The notes under the pieces were generated by a model. The model saw nothing but the letters and a program-made list of their open reading frames with translations, searched no databases and was not told where the DNA came from. A stretch of 64,000 bases of DNA from a bacterium (lineage in GTDB: Bacteria; Chloroflexota; Anaerolineae; Caldilineales; Caldilineaceae): positions 160,003 through 224,002 of the forward strand of contig WGMT01000031.1 in the NCBI GenBank assembly GCA_016124945.1, written 5' to 3'. Shown here piece by piece: positions 1 through 9,724 of the stretch; position 1 is the stretch's first letter; every line of letters starts with the position of its first letter. A program made the translations under genes and the position numbers.

Positions 1-1
1 G

Positions 2-268
2 CGAGATGCCCTTGACGAGATCCTGGTGCTGCTCGAAGACGAAGACAAGCCCGTGCGCCTTGCCGCCATCTTCGCGCTCGGTCACCTTGGTGGTGACGAA
101 GCCACAGAGGCACTCAACGCCATGCTCGAAAGCACAGATCCAGACGAAGTCACCGCCGCCGAAGACGCGCTGGAAGAGATCGTCTTCTTCGGCGATCCCA
201 ATGCCATTCCGCTCTTCGACGAAAGCGAAGACGAATGGGAAACCGACGACGATCCCGACGATTGGTAA
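2..268 (+). CDS. HEAT-repeat protein, C-terminal part
   Basis: The reading frame is open at the left edge of the window, so only the last 88 codons are visible. The residues around LAAIFALGHLGGDEATEALNAM have the paired-helix pattern of HEAT/PBS lyase repeats, with the typical A-x-x-A-L-G-x-L-G-G core and an 'E-A-x-x-A-L' second helix. The last 20 residues are strongly acidic (Glu/Asp rich). HEAT repeats form protein-binding solenoids; no enzymatic function can be deduced. It is followed 61 bases later by another acidic protein on the same strand. Confidence 0.75.
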   Translation, partial: RDALDEILVLLEDEDKPVRLAAIFALGHLGGDEATEALNAMLESTDPDEVTAAEDALEEIVFFGDPNAIPLFDESEDEWETDDDPDDW

Positions 269-329
269 ATCCAGCCCTTGCTGAAACGCACAGGAACCTA
301 TCCACCACGCCCACCGTTGAGGATGTACA

Positions 330-701
330 TTGAATCTGAAGTTAAAGCGACTGGTGCGTACCCACAGCTCTGAGCAGTATGCGCTTTTTGATCTCGATCA
401 GATCGACGCCAACCGCCAGCCGCTCACCATCGGCAAATTGGATCTACACTACACCGGTGAGGGTACCTACGGCACCATCTTGTTATGGGACGACGCGTCT
501 CGCAAGCTCAAACCGGAACAGCGGCGAGCCTTCATCCGAGCACTGCTTACCGAACTCGTACTGCCCATGGGCGTACCGAACGAGTATGTGGTGGAGTTCT
601 TTGCACCGGAACTCGACGGCTATGAAGTCTTCCATAACCTGGATGATGACGATGAGAACGAAGACGAGGATTACGACGAGGATTACGACGAGGACGAATA
701 G
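330..701 (+). CDS. small hypothetical protein with acidic tail
   Basis: Encodes 123 residues from a TTG start; the ATG at 323 is in another frame. The first 100 residues are a compact mixed domain (LDLHYTGEGTYGTILLWDD is a beta-rich stretch, followed by a helix with KPEQRRAFIRALLTELV). The final 22 residues are almost only Asp, Glu and Tyr. I do not recognise a family. It lies between the HEAT-repeat gene and the TPR gene on the same strand, and the shared acidic tails of this and the preceding protein suggest a common origin or partner. Confidence 0.65.
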   Translation: MNLKLKRLVRTHSSEQYALFDLDQIDANRQPLTIGKLDLHYTGEGTYGTILLWDDASRKLKPEQRRAFIRALLTELVLPMGVPNEYVVEFFAPELDGYEVFHNLDDDDENEDEDYDEDYDEDE

Positions 702-767
702 CACTGTTAAACTTGGCTACCCTCGCTCGATTATGGTGGCCGTTGCCGCTTCCGAATAACCAACACC

Positions 768-1343
768 ATGACAGACAACCAGCCCAATTTACCGGACCCT
801 AATCTGCCGGACAACGAATTCTTTCGCGATGCACTCAATGCCAGCGCCCGCCTGCTACGTGCCAACCGCCCTGGCGAAGCATTGCCCATCCTCGAGCGGT
901 TGAGTGAACGCTACCCAAACGATCCCGACATCATCATGAATATGGGCGGGGCCTTGATCCTGCAACGCCGCTGGAACAAAGCAGTGAGCGTACTGGAAGT
1001 AGGCGTAAAGGCGCATCCAGACAAAGCCGCCATGTGGGGAAATCTGGCCGCCGCCTATCTGGGCAATCTCGAAACCGCCGGCCCCAAACAGCAACAGCGG
1101 GCAATTTCTGCCTACGAACGTGCGGTGCAGATTGATCCACAGACACCCAACGCACACTACCACCTGGGCCTGATCTACAAAGAACGCGGTGACCTGATCC
1201 ACGCGCTGGCACATTTTGAACGCGCCCGCGAAGTCAACCCCGCCGACAAAGACGCAGCCCAGTGGATCGAACGCATCGGCCAACAACTGGCCGACAATCA
1301 GAACCAGTCAACAGCAGAGCCCGGCAACGAAGGTGACGAATGA
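768..1343 (+). CDS. tetratricopeptide repeat (TPR) protein
   Basis: A 191-residue soluble protein. TPR units are visible from about residue 30 to 165: the helix pairs around ANRPGEALPILERLSERYPND, PDIIMNMGGALILQRRWNKA and NAHYHLGLIYKERGDLIHAL have the W/L-G-Y-A-F-P spacing of the family. TPRs act as protein-protein adaptors. Its stop codon overlaps the start of the next gene by four bases (ATGA), so it is probably translationally coupled to the FecR-like membrane protein and may work with it. Confidence 0.85.
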   Translation: MTDNQPNLPDPNLPDNEFFRDALNASARLLRANRPGEALPILERLSERYPNDPDIIMNMGGALILQRRWNKAVSVLEVGVKAHPDKAAMWGNLAAAYLGNLETAGPKQQQRAISAYERAVQIDPQTPNAHYHLGLIYKERGDLIHALAHFERAREVNPADKDAAQWIERIGQQLADNQNQSTAEPGNEGDE

Positions 1344-2635
1344 GCGCTGGCCCAACACTGCCTACCTCACGCAGCATAGACGCCGTCGCTACTGTCGTAC
1401 AGGAAAGGCCGAGCCTCTGGCACACCAATCCCGAACGCATGGCCTGGATCATCCTACTCCTGGCATTCTGCGTCTTCCTGGTACTGGTGATTAGCATCCC
1501 ATTGGCGGCACAGTATACCATCCGCTATGCCACAGCCCCCCAAGAAATCCAGCTCAACCCCACCGTAGGCACCATTCTACTCTACCCACCACGAGCCAGC
1601 GAGCCTATCGCCATCACCGCACCCCGCGACGACATCAGCGAGGGCAGCCGTTTTGAAGCCGGATTAACCACCCAGGGTGAACTCAGCCTGACCCTGAACC
1701 CTAGCAGCAACCTTGCCATGGGCACTGTCCACCTCTATCAGGGGACTCAGTTGGATCTACTACGGGTGCGCCGCCCACGTTTTGGACAGAGCGACCAACC
1801 CTACCGCGTCCTACTGCGCCTCAATGCAGGGACAATCCGCCTCTTCACCAACAGCGGGCAGGAACGTCCACTCGTCGTCGAAGTGGAAACACCACACGGG
1901 CAAGCAAGGTTGGGCGAAGGCGTCTACAATTTCACTGTCGGTGCCGACGGCACTGACCTGATGGTCTCTTCAGGTGAGGCGGCCCTCGTCCACAATAGTG
2001 GCGAAACTGTCACCGTCAAGCAAGGGCTGCGTTCGGTGATGAGCGACACCGCGCCGCCGTCGGTCCCCGCTACCGCGCAACGCAACTTGATCGACAACGG
2101 CGACTTTAGCCGTCCACTGCTCGACACCTGGGAAAGCTACACCGTAGCCGAACAGAGTGTGCTACCTGGCCGCATCGAAGTGGAAGAACAGGACGGACGC
2201 CGCGTCGCCCACTTCGTCCGCCGTGGCGGTGACAACGTACACACCGAAGTCGGTATTCGCCAACAGATCAACAAAGACGTCAACGTCTTTGAATCACTGC
2301 GCCTGGAACTCTACACAAAGATCGACTACCAGAGCCTGGCAGGCGCCGGTTACATCAGTACCGAATTCCCCGTACGTGTCGAGATCAGCTACACCGACAT
2401 CTACGGCAAAGATCTGGAATGGGGCTACGGTTTTTACTACCGCGACCCCGACCCAGGTTGGCCGCTCTATAATGGCGAGAAGGTGCCGCAATCGGCCTGG
2501 TACTACTACAGTTCACCCAACCTGCTTGATCAACTGAAGGACACGCGGCCGGCACGGATCAACAGCGTCCGCGTCTATGCCAGCGGTCACAACTACGAAT
2601 CAATGGCCAGCGGCATCAGCTTGATTGTTGAATAA
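1340..2635 (+). CDS. membrane-anchored FecR-like domain protein
   Basis: A 431-residue protein with a cytoplasmic N-terminus of about 33 residues, one transmembrane helix (around residues 34-57, WIILLLAFCVFLVLVISIP) and a large extracytoplasmic part. Residues about 155-235 resemble the FecR fold: an L-x-x-G-x-I-R-L-F strand, then VEVETPHGQARL, FTVGADGTDLMVSSGEAAL and TVTVKQGLRSVM, the usual sequence of short beta strands. The C-terminal part has a carbohydrate-binding-like beta pattern (LIDNGDF-x-x-PLLDTWESY). FecR proteins sense or hold an external signal, but no partner sigma factor is seen here. It overlaps the TPR gene by four bases. Its last codons are part of the tandem repeat that follows. 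Confidence 0.7.
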   Translation: MSAGPTLPTSRSIDAVATVVQERPSLWHTNPERMAWIILLLAFCVFLVLVISIPLAAQYTIRYATAPQEIQLNPTVGTILLYPPRASEPIAITAPRDDISEGSRFEAGLTTQGELSLTLNPSSNLAMGTVHLYQGTQLDLLRVRRPRFGQSDQPYRVLLRLNAGTIRLFTNSGQERPLVVEVETPHGQARLGEGVYNFTVGADGTDLMVSSGEAALVHNSGETVTVKQGLRSVMSDTAPPSVPATAQRNLIDNGDFSRPLLDTWESYTVAEQSVLPGRIEVEEQDGRRVAHFVRRGGDNVHTEVGIRQQINKDVNVFESLRLELYTKIDYQSLAGAGYISTEFPVRVEISYTDIYGKDLEWGYGFYYRDPDPGWPLYNGEKVPQSAWYYYSSPNLLDQLKDTRPARINSVRVYASGHNYESMASGISLIVE

Positions 2636-2680
2636 TTTGATTGTTAGGTAATTTGATTGTTGGGTAATTTGATTGTTGGG
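2618..2680 (+). repeat. 16-bp tandem repeat overlapping a gene end
   Basis: Three contiguous copies of TAATTTGATTGTTGGG (2633-2648 with one change, 2649-2664, 2665-2680). A partial fourth copy is formed by the last codons of the preceding gene (TTGATTGTTGAA then TAA). The unit therefore contains the stop codon region of the FecR-like gene. Confidence 0.9.
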
Positions 2681-2692
2681 TCACAAAAACGC

Positions 2693-4333
<1,641 letters not shown>

Positions 4334-4373
4334 ACCAAATCATCAAAAAGATATCCCAATTTCCCAAATCTGT

Positions 4374-4402
4374 TTGCGCAGAAACGCACAAAGTGCTACA
4401 AT
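4374..4402 (+). promoter_or_regulatory. sigma-70-type promoter
   Basis: TTGCGC (4374-4379), a 17-base spacer and TACAAT (4397-4402) preceded by TG (extended -10). It lies 31 bases before the ATG at 4434 and overlaps the ATG at 4401, which argues that 4434 is the real start of the downstream gene. Confidence 0.6.
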
Positions 4403-4433
4403 GGGCCAACTTTTACTGTTCAAGGCCGGGGCC

Positions 4434-5468
4434 ATGATTACCGACATCACACGAAGCAATCCCCCAACCCAGAATAACGCAGATGAACCATCGGCAGAGC
4501 AAAAGAAGCGACCTCTGAGTGAATGGTTGATCTTCGTACATTTGGTGCGGCTGCCACTCTTGCCGGCGCTGCTGACGCCTGTCCTGTATGGGTTGGGCAT
4601 TGCCTGGTGGGAAACTTCGACCTTGAATCTTGGTCGTACAGGTCTGCTCCTACTCTCGTCGGGCATGTTGGGGTTGGCCTTGAATCTGCTTACGCAATAT
4701 TTCGACTACCGGCGCTCGCTTAACACTGAAAGCCTCACGACCGACCGTTCCGAAGGTGAACTGCGCCGCTACGGGCAGACGGACGAACTAGTGATGGATG
4801 GCTATCGCTACCTGGTAGATGACGAAGTGCGGCCAGGGACGGTGCGCAGCTTTGCCTACATCGCGCTGTTCATTGCTGTGCTTGCCATCGCTTGGTTGGG
4901 GTTGGTGGGTGGCTGGCCGCTCTGGTTTTTTGGCGCGGCGCAATTGGGGTTGATTGGCCTCTACTTTTTGCCGCCGTTGCGCTACGGTAGCCGCTGGTGG
5001 GTGGTGGACGATCTGGGGTTGTTGTTGGCGATTGGCTACCTACCCGGTTTAAGCGCCTACTATGCCATCACCGGCAACATTACGCAGACGGCGTTGATCG
5101 GCGCAATGACGCCCGCCGTGTTGGCGTGGCTGGCCTTCGAATCTTACTCGCTCTACAGTTGGTACCGTGATTGGCGCTTGCGCAAGCGGACGGCCGTTGT
5201 GGTAATGGGGCCGCGACGCTCGCTCGATCTTGCCACCTTTTTGGGGTTGGCCGCTTTTACCGCCAACATTGCACTGGTTGCGTTTGGCCTGTTGCCGGTA
5301 TGGTCGTTGTTTGTGCTTGGGGCGCTGCCTACTTTCCTAAGCGCCTTCGCGCGGGGACATCGGCAGACGATATTGCGCAGTGAAACATTACAGACGATTC
5401 GGTTAGCGGCCAGCGCCACCTTTCTCGCCGGCCTACTCACAATCGGGGCACTGATTATCGCCGGCTGA
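4434..5468 (+). CDS. UbiA-family prenyltransferase (MenA-like)
   Basis: A 344-residue integral membrane protein with eight to nine hydrophobic helices. The first Asp-rich region reads NLLTQYFDYRRSLNTE, close to the N-x-x-x-x-x-x-D-Y pattern of MenA/UbiA enzymes, and the second is WWVVDDLGLLLAIG. These regions bind Mg-prenyl diphosphate. The likely reaction is prenylation of an aromatic ring in the membrane, as in menaquinone biosynthesis, but the substrate cannot be fixed from sequence. Upstream in-frame starts exist, but a promoter at 4374-4402 and a purine-rich stretch before 4434 favour this start. A MenC-like enzyme is encoded at 16071. Confidence 0.7.
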   Translation: MITDITRSNPPTQNNADEPSAEQKKRPLSEWLIFVHLVRLPLLPALLTPVLYGLGIAWWETSTLNLGRTGLLLLSSGMLGLALNLLTQYFDYRRSLNTESLTTDRSEGELRRYGQTDELVMDGYRYLVDDEVRPGTVRSFAYIALFIAVLAIAWLGLVGGWPLWFFGAAQLGLIGLYFLPPLRYGSRWWVVDDLGLLLAIGYLPGLSAYYAITGNITQTALIGAMTPAVLAWLAFESYSLYSWYRDWRLRKRTAVVVMGPRRSLDLATFLGLAAFTANIALVAFGLLPVWSLFVLGALPTFLSAFARGHRQTILRSETLQTIRLAASATFLAGLLTIGALIIAG

Positions 5469-5524
5469 CACCACAACAGCGTTCCCACCCCTGCGCGTGG
5501 TTGAGAGATGACGGACCTTGCCTC

Positions 5525-6049
5525 ATGGCACCCCTCACCCGTAAAGAGTTCTATGATCTCGCCAAACGCTGCCGTGAAGAAGCGTTTGAGCTGGCGCGCC
5601 ACGATCAAAATCATGTGAACCTCAACCAATGTCGGCGTTTCAACGAATGGCTCGTTGAATTGCAAGGCTACGATCAACTGGCGCCCCAACTCAAGACACT
5701 TCGCACAGCACGTCCTATCAACCGTTGGATGGTCATGGGCGGGTGTGTAGGCGTGAGTTTACTGGCCGTTCTTTTTTTAGGTGGTGAATTGGGAGCCAAC
5801 GGAATTCGGCTCCTTAGTTTTGGGCTGACCGGCACACTGATCCTGCTCTATTTCTTGCCCGAGAGCCTCTACGGCACCACAGTGGAAATGCTCGAAGGAC
5901 GTGTGTTGCGCATTGTGGAGACGTTGGAAAAACTACTCTTTTCGCGCAACATGGAGTTAACCGAAGCTGCATTCTTCCAGGCCAAAGAGAACCTCGAAGC
6001 GGCACGCAACGAATTGCGTCAGCAAATTCACCTGGCGCACAAGTATTGA
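5525..6049 (+). CDS. hypothetical two-helix membrane protein
   Basis: A 174-residue protein. Residues 1-60 are soluble and charged (FYDLAKRCREEAFELARHDQ), two transmembrane helices follow (about residues 66-105, VMGGCVGVSLLAVLFLGG and GIRLLSFGLTGTLILLYFL), and the C-terminal 60 residues are likely coiled coil (LEKLLFSRNMELTEAAFFQAKENLEAARNEL). The ATG at 5525 is preferred because translation from 5501 would add eight unconvincing residues. No family recognised. It follows the prenyltransferase gene and is convergent with the deacetylase gene. Confidence 0.6.
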   Translation: MAPLTRKEFYDLAKRCREEAFELARHDQNHVNLNQCRRFNEWLVELQGYDQLAPQLKTLRTARPINRWMVMGGCVGVSLLAVLFLGGELGANGIRLLSFGLTGTLILLYFLPESLYGTTVEMLEGRVLRIVETLEKLLFSRNMELTEAAFFQAKENLEAARNELRQQIHLAHKY

Positions 6050-6145
6050 ACGTAGAAATTCAATCGCTGCACCCCTTAATCGCCCAATCGCCAGGCCCTC
6101 ATGTAGCAATGCAGATTGCACAGCCTCTATCTCCTACATAGAAAA

Positions 6146-7174
6146 TTACGACAGTCCATGCCGACGTTTGACGGCAGCCAGCGCGACAGATACATCACGT
6201 CCTTTCCCATGAGGCACCCCCACCGGATCACTGATTCCCCTCGGATCGCCCGACAGCACACGCAGTGTCGACAGCACGGCATGGGGTAGCACATCGAGGT
6301 TATAGCCCCCCTCCAACGTACAAACCAGTCGCCCGTCACACACTTCCTCCGCCAGCGCCATTAAGGACCGAATCATCGCCGCATAGCCCTCAATGCTGAC
6401 CTGATGCTGTGCCAGTGGATCCATCCAGTGTGCATCGTAACCGGCCGACACAAGGATCAACTGGGGATCGAATCGGCGCGCCGCCGGTTTCAGAACTTCC
6501 TCAATTGCGGCCAAATAGGCCCCGTCCCCCACACCAGCAGGGAAGGGGACGTTGATGGTGGCGCCTTCGCCCGTCCCTGCGCCGGTTTCGTCTATATCTC
6601 CGCTGCCGGGGTAGTAGGGATATTGGTGGATGCTAAAAAAGAGCACGCTGCTGTCGTCGTAGAAGGTTTCCTGGGTGCCGTTGCCGTGGTGTACGTCGAA
6701 ATCAACGATCAACATTCGAGCATACCCATGTTGCTTTTGGGCGTGACGCGCCGCAATCGCTACATTGCTCAACAGACAAAAGCCCATGCCGTGCACCGGG
6801 CGGGCATGGTGACCAGGCGGGCGCAAGAGGGCAAAGCCATTCTCGGCGCGGCCTGTACAAACCGTATCAACCAGATTGTTCAGCCCACCAGCCGAGAGCA
6901 GCGCCACTTCGTAGCTCTCTTCGGTGACATAGGTATCGGCGTCGAGCATGCCGCCGCCGGATGCACTTATCTGCGCCAGCAGATCAACGTAGCGAGCATC
7001 GTGGACGGCTGTTAGTGCGTCCGCGTCTGCAGGCGTACAATCGACCCGTAGCAGCCGGTCGAGGATGCCGTCCTTCTCCAGTAAATCCCAAGTATGCGTC
7101 AGTCTTTTGTGGTTTTCAGGGTGGCCGGGGAAAGTGTGGCCTATGTGTGTGGGCAGGTAAACATATGCTGTCAT
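6146..7174 (-). CDS. histone deacetylase-family (acetoin utilisation-like) amidohydrolase
   Basis: A 342-residue zinc hydrolase of the arginase/deacetylase fold, the usual length for bacterial class II HDAC-like enzymes. Visible active-site elements: RPPGHHARP with the His-His pair at 122-123, DFDVHHGNGTQE with zinc ligands Asp160 and His162, SAGYDAH with zinc ligand Asp247, and LEGGYN with the transition-state Tyr. It should remove acetyl or similar acyl groups from an amine such as an acetyl-polyamine or acetyl-lysine. The ATG at 7174 is chosen because AGGAA lies nine bases upstream and the protein then starts at the conserved N-terminal strand (MTAYVYLPTHIGHTFPGHPE). Confidence 0.9.
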   Translation of the reverse strand: MTAYVYLPTHIGHTFPGHPENHKRLTHTWDLLEKDGILDRLLRVDCTPADADALTAVHDARYVDLLAQISASGGGMLDADTYVTEESYEVALLSAGGLNNLVDTVCTGRAENGFALLRPPGHHARPVHGMGFCLLSNVAIAARHAQKQHGYARMLIVDFDVHHGNGTQETFYDDSSVLFFSIHQYPYYPGSGDIDETGAGTGEGATINVPFPAGVGDGAYLAAIEEVLKPAARRFDPQLILVSAGYDAHWMDPLAQHQVSIEGYAAMIRSLMALAEEVCDGRLVCTLEGGYNLDVLPHAVLSTLRVLSGDPRGISDPVGVPHGKGRDVSVALAAVKRRHGLS

Positions 7175-7226
7175 TGTGGATTCCTGAGACAAATCCCGCA
7201 TGGGATCAGCAACACTGGGCCTAATC

Positions 7227-9317
7227 CTAACCGCCTACGCCAACAATGCCAAGTTCTACTTCGATTCCGGCACCATTTCCTGCGGCATCGAGCACTTCTA
7301 GCGGTTCAAGCGTATCGGCGTCGTAGACAAGCACCTTCAGCGTATAGGCGCCCGGCGGCAAGTCGGCGGATAGCAGGAGCAAGTAGACATTGAGCGGACG
7401 ATCTGCGTCTGTCCACTCGACGGGGGCCAGATGACGGTCGTTGAGGATGCGCCGATCATCCTGGGCCAGACGCGCCCCATCGGCATTGTACAACGCCACC
7501 CGCGCCTTGAGTGGACGGTCGACCACCTCCGTCCCCGGCTGCCAGCGGATGACGGCGGGGAGCCGGTGGCCGGGCACTGCGGTGGACGGGGCAGAGACGG
7601 CCGCGATGTGTGGCCCGTTGCGCCAGCGCAAATGTTGCTCCGTCCACGTTTCAGCCAGGACGAAGTCGGTGGGCGGCGTCAGATCCCACCATTGTACCCA
7701 GTAGCCCTGGAAATTCTGCTCGCCGACACGTTGACCGGCCTTGTCGAGCAAAAAGGAGACCGATCCGCGCGGATCGGTGTCGCTCTCGAACCACTGCACC
7801 CAGAATACACGCTGCGCCGTCCCGGCCCATTCGGTTAGCCGCTGATCGACGGTGTTGATGTCCACAAAGAGATAGCGGGCAGGCGCGGCTTCGTCTCCTG
7901 TCGGCGTCACGCTTGGATCGATGGCGAAACGGTCGTAGTAAAAGCCGAACGGATACTTCTGATCCACGAGAATCACGTCGCCGGGCGCAGCCTGTGTGTG
8001 CAACCAGGCCGCCAGCCCCGCCGTGTCTTCGCGGAAGAAGCGTGAATCGGTTAGATCGGCGCGCAGCGCAGGTACAAGCCCAAGCAGCAGCAGCGCCAAT
8101 CCCAGCGGGGGCAGCCAACGCCAGAGACGTCCTGGCGCGGCGAGGGCGATGCCCAATAAGGCGTAGAACGCAGGCGTCACAAAACTACTGTAGCGAATGT
8201 TGAACGCGCCACGATCAAGCACAGCGATGTAGTAGAGAGCGAGGCCGCCGATGAGCCAGGTTAGGAGGAAGGCGAGAAGCGAAAGGCGAGGGGCGAACGG
8301 CGAATGGCGAATGGCGGATGGCGTGTCATCACTTGCCACTTGCACACTTGCAACATCCCCCTGCCCTTTTGCCCTTTGCCTTACTTCCACCGCCAGCCCG
8401 ATCACAAAGACGGCCAACACGGCCCACAGCCACCAATTGCCCAGCATCACGGCGTCCCACGCATAGCCGCCGAGGAAGCCGACCCAGTTTTGGCTTAGAT
8501 ATTGGGCGAGTGTGGGCACGGTCAGGTTTGGGTTGGCATAGCCGGGGATCTGTCGCAGCGCGATAGGGGCCAACGGCAGCACAAGGACGGTCATGGCCAG
8601 CCCTGATGCGATCACTGTGCGCAGGCGTCGCCAACGTTGCCGATCCAAAAGCGCCAGAATTCCCCACCACACATACCAGGCCACAAGGATGAAGACAGCG
8701 TTGTAGTGGGTGGCGAGGGCGAGGGCGGCAAAGGTGATGAACAATGAATAATGAATGGGTAGTCTATGTTGGTCGCGTCGAAGTTGCCGATCACGAAGCG
8801 GATGCTCGCCCCGATCCCTGGCCCCTGATCCCCAGTCCATGGTCCCCTTCGCCCACGCCAACGCTGCCGCTGTGAGCAGGGCGAAGCTCAAGGTGTACAT
8901 GCGCGCTTCCTGGCTTTCGGCCAGCCACAGCGGCGCGAGGACGGCGATGATCAGGGCAAAGATCCCTGCACGCAGGCCGCCGATTCGGCGCGTCAAGGCG
9001 AAGACGAGGGCCACGCCCACAAGACCCATCGCCACGCTGAAGTAGCGAGCGACAAAGGCAACGAGGACGGGGTCCATCCCCATTTCGATGCCCATGAGCC
9101 GCCCCCACAGGTGGAGCAGCCAGAAGTAGAGGGGTGGTTGGATATCTAACTCGGGTGCAGTTGCGATCTGGAGAAAAGGACGTAGCGCCACTTCGATGTT
9201 GCGCGCTTCATCCCACCAGATGTTCTGACGTGTGAGGTCTATCAAGCGCAGGCCGAAGCCTACGAGCAACAACAACAGCAGCCCAAAACGTGTACGGCGA
9301 AAGAAAGAACCCATCAA
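7227..9317 (-). CDS. membrane glycosyltransferase, ArnT/PMT-like, with repeat insertions
   Basis: A 696-residue polytopic protein of GT-C type. The first loop has NIWWDEARNIEVAL, the catalytic-type acidic motif, followed by PPLYFWLLHLWG. About ten membrane helices fill the first 430 residues, and a soluble C-terminal domain follows (residues 450-690) that ends in a beta-rich region. Two hydrophilic loops between membrane helices are encoded by low-complexity repeats (8735-8840 and 8268-8385), giving the odd segments GSGARDRGEHPLRDRQ and QRAKGQGDVASVQVASDDT. They stay in frame, so the protein may still fold. Its ATG overlaps the stop of the preceding remnant by four bases. Confidence 0.75.
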   Translation of the reverse strand: MMGSFFRRTRFGLLLLLLVGFGLRLIDLTRQNIWWDEARNIEVALRPFLQIATAPELDIQPPLYFWLLHLWGRLMGIEMGMDPVLVAFVARYFSVAMGLVGVALVFALTRRIGGLRAGIFALIIAVLAPLWLAESQEARMYTLSFALLTAAALAWAKGTMDWGSGARDRGEHPLRDRQLRRDQHRLPIHYSLFITFAALALATHYNAVFILVAWYVWWGILALLDRQRWRRLRTVIASGLAMTVLVLPLAPIALRQIPGYANPNLTVPTLAQYLSQNWVGFLGGYAWDAVMLGNWWLWAVLAVFVIGLAVEVRQRAKGQGDVASVQVASDDTPSAIRHSPFAPRLSLLAFLLTWLIGGLALYYIAVLDRGAFNIRYSSFVTPAFYALLGIALAAPGRLWRWLPPLGLALLLLGLVPALRADLTDSRFFREDTAGLAAWLHTQAAPGDVILVDQKYPFGFYYDRFAIDPSVTPTGDEAAPARYLFVDINTVDQRLTEWAGTAQRVFWVQWFESDTDPRGSVSFLLDKAGQRVGEQNFQGYWVQWWDLTPPTDFVLAETWTEQHLRWRNGPHIAAVSAPSTAVPGHRLPAVIRWQPGTEVVDRPLKARVALYNADGARLAQDDRRILNDRHLAPVEWTDADRPLNVYLLLLSADLPPGAYTLKVLVYDADTLEPLEVLDAAGNGAGIEVELGIVGVGG
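8268..8385. repeat. 7-bp-type repeats inside glycosyltransferase gene
   Basis: Within the coding region the + strand shows degenerate heptads: GGCGAAT-like units (8285-8325), TGCCACT/TGCACAC/TTGCAAC (8334-8355) and TGCCCTT units (8362-8380). They add about 40 residues to a loop of the glycosyltransferase. Confidence 0.75.
8735..8840. repeat. second repeat insertion inside glycosyltransferase gene
   Basis: Heptads of the form TGAACAA-TGAATAA-TGAATGG begin near 8736. A run CGATCCC-TGGCCCC-TGATCCC-CAGTCCA-TGGTCCC ends near 8846. The sequence between them encodes a basic loop unlike the rest of the protein. Confidence 0.7.
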
Positions 9318-9562
9318 ACCGTCCTAGAACGCTCGTCGAGGGTACGTCCATCATTGGTTAGGTCGCGCTGCATGTTCGACTGGAACTGATCGAGCACAGG
9401 ATCTTCACCGAGCAAGAGCAGCACGTCCCCTTTGCTGAGTCGGTGGCATCGAAATAGGCGGAAAAGATGCCGTGAAACGACAGATGGCGTAGGGAAGCAA
9501 GCAGAGTAGGTACAAGGCAAATCCCAAGCGGAAAGGCAGACACAAAACCAGGGGTCAACCAC
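9314..9562 (-). pseudogene. probable remnant of a TrkA-C (RCK_C) domain protein
   Basis: The last 45 codons read LSKGDVLLLLGEDPVLDQFQ and onward, the typical final strand and helix of an RCK_C (TrkA-C) domain found at the end of cation channels and antiporters. The upstream part of the frame (Cys- and Trp-rich) does not look like protein and no start is convincing, so the gene seems to have lost its 5' portion. Its stop overlaps the glycosyltransferase ATG by four bases, as in an operon, which suggests that the tail of a formerly longer gene survived. Short and weakly supported. Confidence 0.35.
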
Positions 9563-9724
9563 CTATTTTGCCATGTGGAAGGTTCTTGTCCAATTCCCCG
9601 AGGCAACAAATCGGTGTAACCCCGGTTGCTGTTTTTGCGTAAAAGGCTCTATAACATCTAGAGTGGCAAGTATATGTGAAGATCGAACGTGTCGATCTCT
9701 TACTGTGGAGCAAGTATTTTCGGC
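9563..9724. other. divergent intergenic region
   Basis: Together with the RCK_C remnant this fills about 400 bases between the glycosyltransferase and the CDF transporter. I see no clear promoter pair, hairpin or repeat in it; the CDF promoter is presumably here. Confidence 0.4.
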
